Assembly: GCA_029582165.1 (NCBI GenBank)
Contig: CM055885.1
Coordinates: 13,588,729 to 13,652,728 of the forward strand
Length of the DNA stretch: 64,000 bases
Direction: 5' to 3'
Origin: Portulaca oleracea
Taxonomy: Eukaryota > Streptophyta > Magnoliopsida > Caryophyllales > Portulacaceae
The position numbers and the translations under genes were made by a program. Positions 1 to 11,600 of the stretch are shown here, piece by piece; the first letter of the stretch is position 1; each line of letters begins with the position of its first letter. A model generated the notes under the pieces. The model made no database searches, had not been told where the DNA came from, and saw only the letters and a list, made by a program, of their open reading frames with translations.

Positions 1-307
1 TTGACCTGAACTGATCTAATCCAAATGGGTCCAACCCAAATCCGATCCGAATGACCCAATTGCCAAGACTAAAATAGTAAATATACACATTACTGTATGA
101 AGGACCTAGTGGACCTAGAAACTGGTGTTGGGATTATATTCATTTCTGATTTTTGAATTCTGATACATCCGTAAGGGTTTGGTGGAATATTCGGGCTGGT
201 AATGTTTGCGATGGTATTTTCTGTTTGGATTATGTTTGTTTTGGGTTGCTATTGGTTTCTTCAGCAAGTTTCTCTAGAAAGTTTTTTTTTTTTTTTTTGA
301 TATATCA
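1..307. other. AT-rich sequence, no gene seen
   Basis: This stretch begins with a run of GGGTCCAACCC/ATCCGATCCG-like words typical of degenerate plant repeats. A poly-T tract lies at about 284-298. I see no supported gene, RNA or complete transposon end here. Confidence 0.5.
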
Positions 308-755
308 TTGGAATCATTTTGTTTCAGCATGTTCAAAAGTTTTGGTTTGTGGGGTTCTAGCAAGCTAGATGAGGCTATATTTCTGAGGTTTGAAAATGAC
401 CCTAAGACATATTTTGCACTCTTGGCACTGCAGGTTCATGCAATAGTCACCAATGTCAGCACGGTTAAAGAAGCAGTCGAAAATATTTACGGACAATACG
501 AACCGTATCAATTTTTGGCATATTGGTATATTAAATGTCATTCAACAAATCAATCTGAAGTTGATGTTGTCACAAAATGATGATCAAAACAGTGAGTGAT
601 TGATCCACTGTTTGTGTTTGTGTTGCCTTGATGACAGGTTAGAGATATGGAGTTTTTATGAGGATTGGTTTGGGAAGCTGAGTGAAATGCCTTCCTCTGA
701 CTATAGACTTATAACTGCAAGTAATATGAAAGCCAAGAAGAAATGGAAAAAGTAG
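308..755 (+). CDS. Possible 3' part of an unrecognised gene
   Basis: Two pieces suggest an eroded or partial gene. An open frame at 308-580 could encode about 90 residues, including the segment FENDPKTYFALLALQVHAIV. A better candidate is 638-755, which follows a good acceptor (TTGATGACAG). In the frame starting at 639 it encodes about 38 residues rich in aromatic and charged residues, with the stretch WSFYEDWFGKLSEMPSSDYR and a lysine-rich end, then TAG at 753-755. I do not recognise the family. Upstream exons would lie before the window or in the 308-580 frame. It could equally be chance open frame in intergenic DNA. Confidence 0.25.
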
Positions 756-875
756 AGTTTATATATGTATGGCAGTCGGCAGATGTCCAACACTGGTGAT
801 GGTGTTTTAACGGAGTGGTCAGTTTAGAAGGATAATTTTGTATAGGACTTTTCGAATTAAATAATCCGACCTTTA

Positions 876-1522
876 GGGTCCGTTTGGACTTGAGAAAATA
901 GCATGGAAAAAAAATTATTTTGGAAATGAAAATCTTTTCTTTGTTTGGATTGAAGAAAAAGGAGTGTCAAAAAAATAGTTGGAAAATTACATGGAAAATT
1001 TGGGGTAACAATGAATAAAAAATTTTACCTTCAAAAATGAAAAGAAAGTTGGGAGAAAACTTTTGGATCAAAGCGAACCTTTCTCTCTATCTCGTGGCTC
1101 CCTTGATTTCCCCTCTCTCCCTCTCTAACTCGTTTTTTTTCTCTCTCTCTCTAACTCTTTCTCTCTCTCTCTCTAACTATCTTCTCCTTCTCTCTCTTTC
1201 TAAGTCTCTTCTCTCTCTCTTTTGTCTCTCTTCTCTCTCTCTCTCTCTAACTCTTTTCTCTCTCTCTCCCAAATCACATCATATGATCTAGAAAAATGAA
1301 GCTTGACATTTACATGTTTCATGGAAAAATTTTTTCCATGTAATTTTTCTCAAACCAAAGAAGGAAGAGAAAGTTGAATAGGAAATTTATTTTTTTTTCT
1401 TCAAAATTTTACTTAAACCAAACTAGAGAAAAAAATTTACTTTACTCCCAAAATTTTTTCCTCATAATTTTTTTTTCATGAGATTTTTTTTCCATCATGT
1501 TTTCTTAAGTCCAAACGGATCC
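876..1522. mobile_element. Tourist-like (PIF/Harbinger) MITE inserted in the outer MITE
   Basis: Left terminus GGGTCCGTTTGGACTT and right terminus AAGTCCAAACGGATCC are inverted repeats with one mismatch in 16 bases. Both are flanked by TTA (873-875 and 1523-1525), the usual Harbinger/Tourist target duplication. Subterminal parts are also partly complementary (CATGGAAAA-rich on the left, TTTTTCCATG on the right). The middle is a CT-rich microsatellite. The element interrupts the left arm of the 845-1853 MITE, so it is the younger of the two. Confidence 0.8.
1080..1272 (+). repeat. CT-rich microsatellite inside the MITE
   Basis: Interrupted CTCTCT tracts fill this stretch. It opens a spurious Leu/Ser-rich reading frame (1037-1291) that I do not regard as a gene. 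Confidence 0.9.
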
Positions 1523-1863
1523 TTAGGGAAGTTGGATATGACGAATTGACATTTGAAATTTGTGCTCGGCGAATTATACTTAACGTCCAGTTACATTGAA
1601 AAAACTTTTATCAATTTCAACTCGTTGGGAAAATGACTTGACAATGGTGATTGCTTATGTAAACTATTTAAAAGGTGAAATGTAAAGAAAAACAATTAGA
1701 CAGTCACCTAAAGTCACTTTTTCGATGAGTTGAAATCAGTGAAAGTTCATTCAATCTAATAGGATAAGTATAGTTCACGGAATCCAAAGTCCAAAGATCA
1801 GTTCGTCGTATCCAAAGTACCCCAAAAGTCGGATTATTTAATTCCAATAATCCTTTTTGTATA

Positions 1864-3645
1864 TTCTTGTTCTATAATGGGGCACCAAGTATCTACTATC
1901 TCCATTTGCCAATTTGATGTGTACAATAAAAATACCGTGGGTGATAGATATTAGTATTTAGAGCTCGCTAAGAGATCAGGTTGGATCAGGTTTGTGTTCA
2001 TGTCGGACTTGAATGAAACTTAACATATTTATTAAACATGTTGAAAGTTGAGATGTTTAGTGTTTAAATTTTAGATGGGTTGACTTATTTTGACTCGTTT
2101 ACCCATTTAAATCAACGAGTCAAAATCAGGTTATGTATCTAGTAACCTATTGACAATCAATAGTTCTATATGCACAGAAGTTTGAGTTACCGAAAAGTGT
2201 ACATAACCCCAAGTTAGGTAATTTATTTTTCATTTTAATGATATTATTATATATTTAAAAAAGGAACGAAAGAGAAAAAAAGGATAAGTATTCATCTGGT
2301 CTCAATACATGACTTCCATCCAGACCTCCCTTTACATTCTAGCTCATTCATGGCGGCAAAGGAGAAGATCCACACTTTCGTGCCCTAGATCTTCCTAGCC
2401 TTTACCAAGGCATACAGAAAAAAAAACAGAGGGGGGAAAAGCTTGCTGAAATAAGCCTTTTAAAAATCTAATCACTTTATGAAAAATTGAATTACCATTA
2501 TTTAGTCAATTTTAATTGCTTCTTTTGTTTCTCTTGTATTTTGATATCTTCTCTAATTTGTTAACTAGCTTGAAAATCATAATTGATATCTGGAATTTTT
2601 GTCAAAATTTGATATCATAAGTAGGAGTAAAAAGTCAAAATTTAGAAAACAGGGAGAGGATTTTTAGATTGGATATGCTTGATTCTAGGAGTGAATTTTG
2701 TGGTAGCAAATGAGAACAAGAAAATTTAGATAGACAGAACTCAAGAGGGAAAAATTAACCAATTGGAAGGAAAACTTGAAATTTCAAGAAAAATGGAGTA
2801 GAGCATGATCTAAGTTGGGCAATTGGGAGTAATTTTGATCATTAAAAATATTTTTGATGAAGACCTAAGCTTACTAATGACTTTAATGGGGATTGCTTGA
2901 GAGAATCTTAAACCTTGACCGTGGTTGCTCAATCTTTAATGGAAGGGTTGAAAAAAGAGGGCAAAGTATGAGACTGAGAGAGAAATTGATGAGGAGGAAG
3001 ACCAATGTCATAAGGCAATAAAAATAATTTCCATAGCAATTATTTTGAATAGAAAAAAAAATAGATAAATGATGATGTAGAGTCTGTGCACTGTTCTATG
3101 CATGTTCTTTCGGTACAAAAAGAATTTTTGTTGTACAATACAATCAAAATAATAGCATATAATGCTTCAACATTTTGTGTAATCAACAAATTATGAGTGG
3201 TAACATCTCATGATTCCTATACCAAAATTATAAATTTCAACTCATCACCAAACATAAATTTAACCTAAAATTACAAGTCTTATTGATATTTCAAAGAGTA
3301 TTACGAACAACATATTATTTTCACCTAGACTTTTTGGTAATCGAGCAAATGAGTTGATTCGTCTAACATGATTAATTGATCACGATATTGTGTTCTTTTT
3401 TGTGGTGAAAATCTTGACCTGAACTTAACTCATTTGATTAAATGAATTTACGACGTCAACTTCTTTAACTAGACGGATTAAAAGTCACAACGCCGACAAA
3501 GAAAGTAGAGTAGAGATGATGAACCGTTGAGATAAAAAGGGGAGGGGGAGAGGGATGTCGGCGATGCCATAGCGCCGTAAACCTTGGCGAATGGGAAAAG
3601 ACTTGTTGAGAGATGTTCAGAGGGGTAAATTTTGAAAGCCATCCC
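1864..3645. other. AT-rich intergenic DNA
   Basis: No convincing exon, RNA gene or paired transposon terminus was found. The part at about 1975-2160 has ACTCGTTTACCC/GAGTCAAAATC words common in degenerate plant repeats. Confidence 0.5.
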
Positions 3646-3780
3646 AACACATTATAGATAGTTACATCAAGTATCAAGTTATGTAGGGGTGAAATTAATA
3701 TTCTCGTTTCCATATATAAAACTACAAGACAATTCTAAAGTAATGCTTGTTGTAAGCATTTGACGTAAAAGAAAAGTTTA
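3646..3780 (+). repeat. Left copy of ~130-bp direct repeat flanking the LINE
   Basis: It starts ACACATTATA and ends AGAAAAGTTTA, immediately before the poly-T (LINE poly-A) tract. It aligns along its whole length with 7430-7556 at roughly 80 percent identity by eye, with a few small indels. The copies abut the two ends of the LINE exactly, as a target-site duplication would. The length is far above the usual 7-20 bp. Confidence 0.8.
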
Positions 3781-6700
3781 GTTTTTTTTTTTTTTTACAA
3801 AGGTAAGCGAGAGAACGGAAGGTTAACGACGTCTTCTCACAAGAAATCGTCCCTCCCTATCTAGTTTAACTAAAGAACAGAGGTCGGGGTTATTTAGGAT
3901 TCTTGAATTTTCACCAACCCCTCTGTCGTGACCTTGATGAGCTAGCCAGTCAGCGACCGCGTTAGCTTCTCGGAAGATATGTGAAATTTTAACTTCTTGG
4001 AATCGCTGAAAAATTATTTGAGCATCCTGGATGAGACCTCTAATCTGCCATGGAATAGAATAATTACCCTTTAGCGCCTGGATGACCACCATATTATCTC
4101 CTTCTATGTGAATGTGTTGGACGCCTGTCGATGACGCAACAACCAACCCATCTCTCAGAGCCTTCGCCTCCGCCACCAGAATAGGAGCGTCACCATAGTA
4201 CTTCGCTCCTCCACCAAGTACCGCGCCTCTCCAGTCTCGCAAGATGAAACCACCTGCCGCCGAGTTGTTGATGAGGGAGCCGTCGAAGTTTAGTTTGACG
4301 ACTCCCTTAAGGGGGGTATACCATCGGACTAGGGAAACGGTGTTAGGATACCCACCCCTTATGCTGCTACCATGGTTATCTACCTCATTATTATTCCTGA
4401 TTTGCAATCTGCGGCCCTACTTTTGGCTTGAATGAGACACTGCAAGGGTCGAAAAATTTTATTTCGAAAAACAACCTCATTCCTGTTTTTCCGAATCGAC
4501 CATAAGAGAAAAATGCCCCTGATTAATTCTTTGTCGTGAACCACAGACTTGTTAGAACTCAGGAACTGTTTTATGGAATTAGTACCCTGAATAGTAACAG
4601 GGTCTAAAATCCAGCCATGCTGGCTTGCTAAAGCCCATACTCGTCGGGTCGTAGTGCACTCCTAAAAGAGGTGACTATCACTCTCAATATCCTCTAAACA
4701 AAGAGGGCAGGTTGGATCCAAATTCATACCTCTTCGTAGCAGGTTGCCACGCGTTGGCAGGGCCTTGTGAATCATAAGCCAAAGGAAGATGCCAAGTTTT
4801 GGGGGGATATCAATTCTCCATATCCATCTGAACTCCCATTTTTCTGAATGCTCTAAACACTCTTGGATGATCCTCGTAGCTGACTTCATGGAAAAGGAAC
4901 CGTCACCAGTGAGGCCCCAACAAACTTCATCATTCATGTTTGCCAATGTAATAGGTATGCCTAGGATTTTTTGAATAATAACAGGGTCCTGTATAAGATT
5001 GCTTAATTTGTCTACATCCCAAGTTTTATCATGAGTAATAAATTTATCTACAGTAAGTTCTTCGTCAACAACTTCGTTGTTCCCACATAAGTCTTGAATC
5101 GGTTTATCAGTAATCCAATTGTCCGTCCAGAATTTGATAGATTTTCCATCCCCTAGTCTCCATCTTATACCCTGACGTAAGACATCCTGAATTTTTAGGA
5201 GATTTCGCCAAACCGGAGAATCCGTATTTTTGCTTTTATAAGAAAATAGGTCATTTGACCGAAGGTATTTTTGACGCATCAGATTTGCCCAAAGGGAATC
5301 TCCATTTAAAATTTTCCAAGCGAGTTTACATTGAAAGGCCAAATTAACGACCTCTGTTCTTCTAAGGCCCAGCCCACCAAATTCCTTTGGGAGGCAAATA
5401 GTGTCCCAAGCAACCACAACCATCCCACTGGTTTCATTATTTTTCTTCCAAAAGAAATTCCTATTGATTTAGTCTAGGCCAAGACAAGCCTCTTTGGGAA
5501 GCCTGAAACATTGCATCGTATGTGCCGGGAGGGATTCTAGATTGGATTGTACGAGAACCACTCTGCCAGCTTTAGAAAGCGCATTCGCTTTCCAAGAGGT
5601 CATCCTATCCGTGGCTTTCCCTATAATATCATCAAAATCTCTGAGGACTTGTCTACCTTGCTTAATCTTGCACCCTAGATAGTTTCCTAATGAAGCAGAC
5701 ACCGGGATGTTAAAAATCCCTTGGATCATATCTTTAGCCTGTCGTGATGTATTTTTGGAAAATATTAACTTAGACTTATGGAAATTAATTAATTGCTGAC
5801 ATATTACAGAACTTTAAGGTGAGTTCTTTTAATCTAGAGGCAGCTTGTTGAGAGGCCTTGCAGAATAATAAACAGTCATCAGCATAGAATAATCCCGGAA
5901 TCTTCAACGAGTGAGGTGCTAGTTGAATTCCCAGTCCAGACTTTGCTTCAGCAGCTGAAAGATCAAGCATAGATCCAAAAACATTCATACAAATCAAGAA
6001 TAGATAAGGTGGAAGGGGGTCGCCTTGCCGTAGCCCTCTCGAAGGTTTTATAAAACCTTTTGGGGAGCCATTTATCAAAAGTGAGTAAGAGACAGTGTTA
6101 ACACATTGGTCAACTAAACTGATCCATTTAGGACTGAAGCCCAACTTGCTCAAAGCATCCCTCAAGAATGACCATTCAATGCGATCATAAGCTTTTTCCA
6201 TGTCTAACTTGATCGCAACCCATCCTTTTTTTGCTTTAGAGGTTTTGAACTTATGCATAATTTCATGGGTTATAAGGATATTGTCATGAATAGACCTACC
6301 AGGAATGAAGGCACTTTGAAACGGTGAAACGACTTTTTCAAGTAGAGGTCTTAACCGATTGACCATAACTTTGGCAATAATTTTATACATAGTATTGCAT
6401 AAACTGATAGGGCGATAATGGCTAGTCTGAGTTGGATTGTTTATTTTCGGGATAAGAGTTATGAAGGTATGATTGATTTCTTTGAGCAAACGTCCTTTAA
6501 CAAAAAAATCTTGGATCGCTAAAACAATGTCACTTTCAATGAGTTGCCAGAAGTCTTGGAAGAATCCAGCTCCAAACCCATCTGGCCCCGGAGTCTTTCC
6601 AGGATCAATATCAAAAACCGCCTATTTGATTTCGTCCTTAGACGGAATTGCCAAAAGGAGTTCATTATCCATATTTGTTATAACGTTTTGAATACCTGAT

Positions 6701-7429
6701 AACGAATCAATGTACTCTGTAGTCCCCTGAGATGCGAAGCGGACTCTATAGTCCTCCACAAATTTCTCCCTAATTTCTTCTTCATTTTCGAGCCATTCAT
6801 CGGTTTCTGTCTTTACTCTGATAATTTCTCGACGTTTTTGTTTTGCTTTGGCTAATCTTTGGAAATATGAAGAGTTCCTATCTCCTTTTACCAGCCAATC
6901 TTTTCTAGCTAACTTACCCCAATATTTCTGTTGAAATAAAAGCATTTTTTCCCGTTGTTTAATCATGCGATCTAGCCAAGAATTTAACCTGACGCTGTGT
7001 GGATTTTCGAGTAATTTGTCTTCAATGTAGCCAATTTTATCCAAGTTCTCTTCCAATTTGGATTTAAAATTTCCAAACTGTTTCTTAGCCCATTCTCTCA
7101 ACCCACTTTTTACTAGTTTCAGTTTCTGGGTAACTCGATAAAGACGAGTACCTTGTTGTGGTTGACTCCAAAGCTTTTTGGTAATCTGTTTCATTTGGTC
7201 ATACTGGCTCCAGAATCGCTGATAACGGAAGGTTACATTCTTTTGGGTTGATGGCACTCGAGTAGTCTCCACAATCACCGGACAGTGATCTGAAAAAGTG
7301 AAGGAGCCATGCTAAGAAACCGCTTCCGTGTATGGAGCTAAAAAGTTCTGACGAAAAATTGCTCTATCTAACCGTTCATAGACCCAATGTCCATGTATTC
7401 TTTTTTTCCAGGAAAATTTACGTCCTCGC
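3781..7429 (-). mobile_element. 5'-truncated plant L1-type LINE
   Basis: The element lies on the minus strand. Its poly-A tail is the T tract at 3782-3796, next to a short 3' UTR. Its 5' end stops inside the endonuclease domain at about 7429, so ORF1 and most of the endonuclease are missing, as is common for LINE copies. The remaining ORF2 carries endonuclease tail, reverse transcriptase, a zf-RVT region and a plant-type RNase H domain, and is broken by stops and frame changes. Direct repeats of about 130 bp flank it. Confidence 0.92.
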
Positions 7430-7430
7430 A
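3823..7430 (-). pseudogene. LINE ORF2 remnant (endonuclease end, RT, zf-RVT, RNase H)
   Basis: Read right to left, 7430-7278 encodes the end of an exonuclease-endonuclease-phosphatase domain (WVYERLDRAIFRQNF, then SDHCPVIVET) with an in-frame TAG between the two. 7278-6622 is the basic linker. 6489-5785 is the reverse transcriptase, with SHYRPISLCN, AIKLDMEKAYDRIEW, RGLRQGDPL and the YADD catalytic box. 5729-5469 is the RT thumb (NYLGCKI, LSKAGR). 5423-4662 is the zf-RVT region (WIWRIDIPPKLGIFLWL, then CPLC). 4407-3823 is an RNase H (RVT_3) with FDGS, AEAKAL, EGDN and a last Asp in VADWLA, so the D-E-D-D set looks present. Stops interrupt the frame at several places, so the copy is dead. The domain order is that of plant L1 elements with an added RNase H. 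Confidence 0.93.
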
Positions 7431-7556
7431 ACACATTATACTTGTATCAAGTATCAAGTTATGTGACGGTGAAATTAATATTGTTGTTTCCAGGAAACTA
7501 CAAGACAATCTTGAAATGACGTCTACTGTGAATGTTTACTGGAAAAGAAAAGTTTA
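7430..7556 (+). repeat. Right copy of ~130-bp direct repeat flanking the LINE
   Basis: It begins at the LINE 5' junction (ACACATTATA) and ends AGAAAAGTTTA, matching 3646-3780. See the left copy for the comparison. Confidence 0.8.
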
Positions 7557-7861
7557 ACTAGATAGCTTGCCGGTTACTTTTTGCTATAGTGCACCTCGCA
7601 ATGCTATGGGGTGCTATTTACTCACTTTTTTTAACCATGAAGTCTGTACATTGATCACAATATATAAGTCGATTTATGTAAAGCTTATTATGTTACATTT
7701 CAAAGACCTTTTTTGATAATCTATGAGCTGGTTTCATCATAATTATATCTATCTTTTCTATTCTACATCCTATTTACTCATTTGAAGTTGAATAAAATTG
7801 GACTCTGACTCACTAATTATTTTTTTTAAAAAAAAACTCAAACTTACCTCATGAAAATTCC
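7557..7861. other. Short AT-rich spacer
   Basis: Nothing supported was seen between the LINE-flanking repeat and the MITE at 7871. Confidence 0.5.
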
Positions 7862-7870
7862 AAAAAGAAA

Positions 7871-8467
7871 GGAAAATTGGAATCTAACAAACAAAACTTT
7901 AGGTTCATTTTTGATCTAACAAACCAAATTTAACTTTTTGTTAATGACAAACTGTACTTAACATAATCTTTTTCTTAGTGAACCTCCACCAATTTCCGAC
8001 TACCGGAAAAATGACATGGAGGTTTTTTTGCTGATTGAAATGAACCTAATTGAAATGAACAATGTATTGGAAGAAAGACTCGAACAACTGTTGTCTGAAG
8101 TGACAAGAATGAGAAATGAATTATAGAGAACGGGGGATGAGAGTCAGAACTTTGAGTGTCTGTTCCATCTTGCAAATAGGGCATATCTTGTCTAGGCAAA
8201 ATTTTAGAAATGATGAAGAAAATGTGACTTAACAAGGAGAAAAAGAAGAGAAAGTCATCTTTATTTTACTTTTATCTTTTTCATATAAAACACTCTACAT
8301 CAGCAAAAAAAAAAAACCTCCATGTCATTTTTCTGGTAACCGGAAATTGGTGGAGGTTGAGTAAGAAAAATATTATGTTAAGTACAGTTTGCCATTAACA
8401 AAAGGTTAAGTTTGGTTTTTTAGATCAAAATGGGTATAAAGTTTGGTTTATTAGATTCCAATTTTCC
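7871..8467. mobile_element. Mutator-type MITE upstream of the NYN gene
   Basis: The termini are GGAAAATTGGAATCTAAC (left) and, on the opposite strand of the right end, GGAAAATTGGAATCTAAT. The inverted repeat extends about 165 bp inward, including a well-conserved block with CCTCCACCAATTTCCG. The nonamer AAAAAGAAA flanks both ends (7862-7870 and 8468-8476), fitting a 9-bp Mutator-type target duplication. There is no coding capacity. It ends about 170 bp before the NYN start codon. Confidence 0.8.
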
Positions 8468-8639
8468 AAAAAGAAAAAGAAATATTAAACAATATTATTT
8501 AATGTTAATGGTGTGAGAACGAGTGACGAGAAAGACTACCGTTAGGATAGATGTAAGTTGGAGCGCCCAACTGAAACGAGAGGCGAATGATTTTCCAGCG
8601 AAATTCCGAGAATATAGCGATTGTGACTGATTTGTACTT

Positions 8640-11600
8640 ATGAAGATTGCTTCTCAATTTCATTTTCTTCCCTCTGGCATCACCATTGTAGCTGGGAAAC
8701 CCAAGAAATCACAATCGCAACCTTCCAAGGTACTGTTTTTCCCTGAATTCTTAACTTCTGCTTTATCATTTTGATTTGTTGCAGCTGCTTTTAATGGTGA
8801 TTCTGCTTGTTTCACTTGAATTTGGGCCCGAATTTGAAGAATATGGTATTGTTTGAAGTTTTTTCAAGTCGTGTTCACTGTTTGCCGCGTTATTGATTGG
8901 ATCTTTTCGATTAATATGATCACAACATTGTGCATTGACACATCTAATTGATGTTGACTGTATGAGAATAATTTACTGTTTTCTTCATTAATTGGATCTT
9001 TAATGGTGTTTCTGCTTGTTTTACTTGAATTCGGCACCAAATTTGAAGAGGATACTATTGTTTGAAGGTTTTTTTTTTAATTTTTTTAAAAGTCGTGTTC
9101 ACTGTTTGCTGCGTTATTGATTGGATCTTTTCAATTGATATGATCACAACATTGTGTGTTGACGCATCTAATTGAGGTTGATTGTATGAGAATAATTTAC
9201 TCAGATCATGTTCACGGTTTGCCTCATTAATTGGATCATTTTGATTGATATGATGACAACATTGTGCCTTGACATTTCTCAGTGAGGTTGATTCTATGAG
9301 AATAATTTGCTCTGAGTTCATTTTGTTTTATAATTTATAAATTCTACCACTGGAGTGATTTGTCGGAGCAAATTTCAATTCCATAGCTTTGCTGATCTTT
9401 GAAAGGTTCTATGCAATATGCATGACTTGCCTAAGAATTTAGAGCCTCTCTATGAGTTTTGGGATTTTCGTCAAATTAGAGAGGGTCTTATGAATGTCAA
9501 GCTGCAAATGTCAGTCTCACTTTTGTGACTAGAATTCTCTTGTAAATGTAAGTGCATCAGACAGAGTGAATCGAGCCATTGACCAAAATTCAACTTTTTG
9601 CTCCTGTCCATTTGTTTGGTTTGTTTTTCGCTTCTGTCATGTTCCTGATCTTCTGCAATCATTTGTTACAGTTTCCACCTTGGTATGGCTTTTTAATTAT
9701 TAGGATGCATGGTTAGTTCATGGGATGTTTAATCCTTCTCAATTTTATGAAGTTTTCTGTGATATTTTCCGGGGTAAGTGTTGAGCAATAAAGGGTTTTA
9801 AGCATCTACACTGTCTAATATTCTCAAAATGATAATTTTGTGCATGCCTTTTCATAGGATTCTGAGCCACCTCCAAGGATTACGTCAAATGTGAAGCAGA
9901 ATCTTCAGTTCTTAAAACTATGGAAGGTATTATATTGCTGGGACACAAAGCTAACTTGCAAAATCGATCTTAACTTCATATTATTGTTGCAGGAGTTCCA
10001 AAAAAGAAAATCTAATGTGCCTAAGCCGGCTACAAGCTATCGGCGAAAGAGGCTTGAGAAGGAGGATTTTCCCCCAGATGATGAACTTTATAAGGATCCA
10101 ACATTATCTCTTTATTAGTAATGCTTTTCCCTCATCTTATCCATCAGCCTAAAACTTTATTTTACATTTTGGATGAAGTTATCTTGCTGCGTCACTATAA
10201 TGCAGCACAAATCAGGATGTAGACACTGCAGTCCCTGTCTTGCTTGTTGATGGGTATAATGTTTGTGGCTATTGGGCGAAGCTGAAGAAATATTTCATGA
10301 GTGGGAGACTTGACATAGCCAGGCAAAAGTTGGTCGATGAGCTAGTACAGTTCAGCATGTTAAGAGGTTTGTGCTTTGCTTTTTGGATGTCATTTGCTAC
10401 TAATACTGATGCACTTCATATCAAAGAGACCTGAGATATGGAAAATGTGCACATAATAGGCATCATGAACATTAGTGTATAAACTAGTGTTGATTTTTGA
10501 AGAATAAACTACATGTCTTCGGTAATGCAAAATAGAAATCAATAGACTAGGCCTTTCCCAGACCAACTTATTAGTGTATAAACTAGTGTTGATTTTTGAA
10601 GAATAAACTACTGTTCCCTTCTCCTTTGAACACAGGCCCTGCATGTGAGTACTAAAACTTGTATCAGTTGATAAAACTTTGAATAGATCCTTTCTCCACA
10701 TTAGCTCTACCGGAAACATGATGCTTCTTGCAAAACATTACTTTGCACCATTATCAGTAGATAAAGCCTGGAATGGTTTCCTGCTCCACATTAGGCCCAG
10801 TCGCCCAGCTGAAACATGATAATTCTTGCATAACATTACTTTGCACTGTTGCCTACCTTAATTCAATTGAGCAATATGGTGGCTTGCTTTTTTTAACATT
10901 TGACCTATCATTTAGAGTGTGTAGCTTACTCTGTAATTTTGGAAAACTGCAGAGGTAAAGGTGGTGGTTGTTTTCGATGCTTTGATGTCTGGCCTACCAA
11001 CCCACAAGGAAACTTTTGCAGGGTATGTGCGTCTAAGCAAAGTTTGCTTTCGTTTTTGATTCATTGTATTGAACTAAAATAATCACTCAGCAAAGTTTGC
11101 TTTCGTTTCTCTTCCCCTTTCCTTTGTGGTCATTGAAATTCAAAAGTTGAAACCATCTTGGATTTGTTGCCTGGGGCTCCTGCCTCCGAAGTGTCTGCTG
11201 CACGCCTTGTCAGGGTGGGGGAGGGTCTTGGGCCTGATCAATCTGTAGTCTCAGGTATTTGTTGGAGGAGCTAGATGTCCTTTGTGGGAATTAGAGGATT
11301 ACAAGCTCTCAATTCCCAGAGAAACATGTTGAGCACTGGTTGTGCAATGGCAATGGTCAGATAAATTAGGTTTCACTAGGTCTTGGGCCTGATCAATCTG
11401 TAGTCTCAGGTATTGGTTGGTAAAACGCATTTGTAAGCTTATAGATTTCTTTGTCTATTGTCATAAAATTTTGTAAATGTATTTCTCTCTCAAATTCCCA
11501 ATTGTGTATTTATTTGTTTTCTCCGTGTGGGTAATTTTTTTGTATCTTACGTGCTTAATACCTTAACACGCCCAACATTTTTTACCACACCATTGTCACC

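Larger units (their letters stand above)
845..1853. mobile_element. Mutator-type MITE (outer element of a nest)
   Basis: The ends form an imperfect inverted repeat. The left end starts GGACTTTTCGAATTAAATAA and the right end reads GGATTATTGGAATTAAATAA on the other strand. The similarity continues inward for about 150 bp once the inserted element at 876-1522 is removed. The nonamer TTTTGTATA occurs directly at both edges (836-844 and 1855-1863). That fits a 9-bp target-site duplication of Mutator-like elements. No coding capacity is seen. Confidence 0.75.

Noticed and set aside
1037..1291. 84-residue Leu/Ser-rich open frame
   Set aside because: It is the CT microsatellite of the Tourist-like MITE read as codons.
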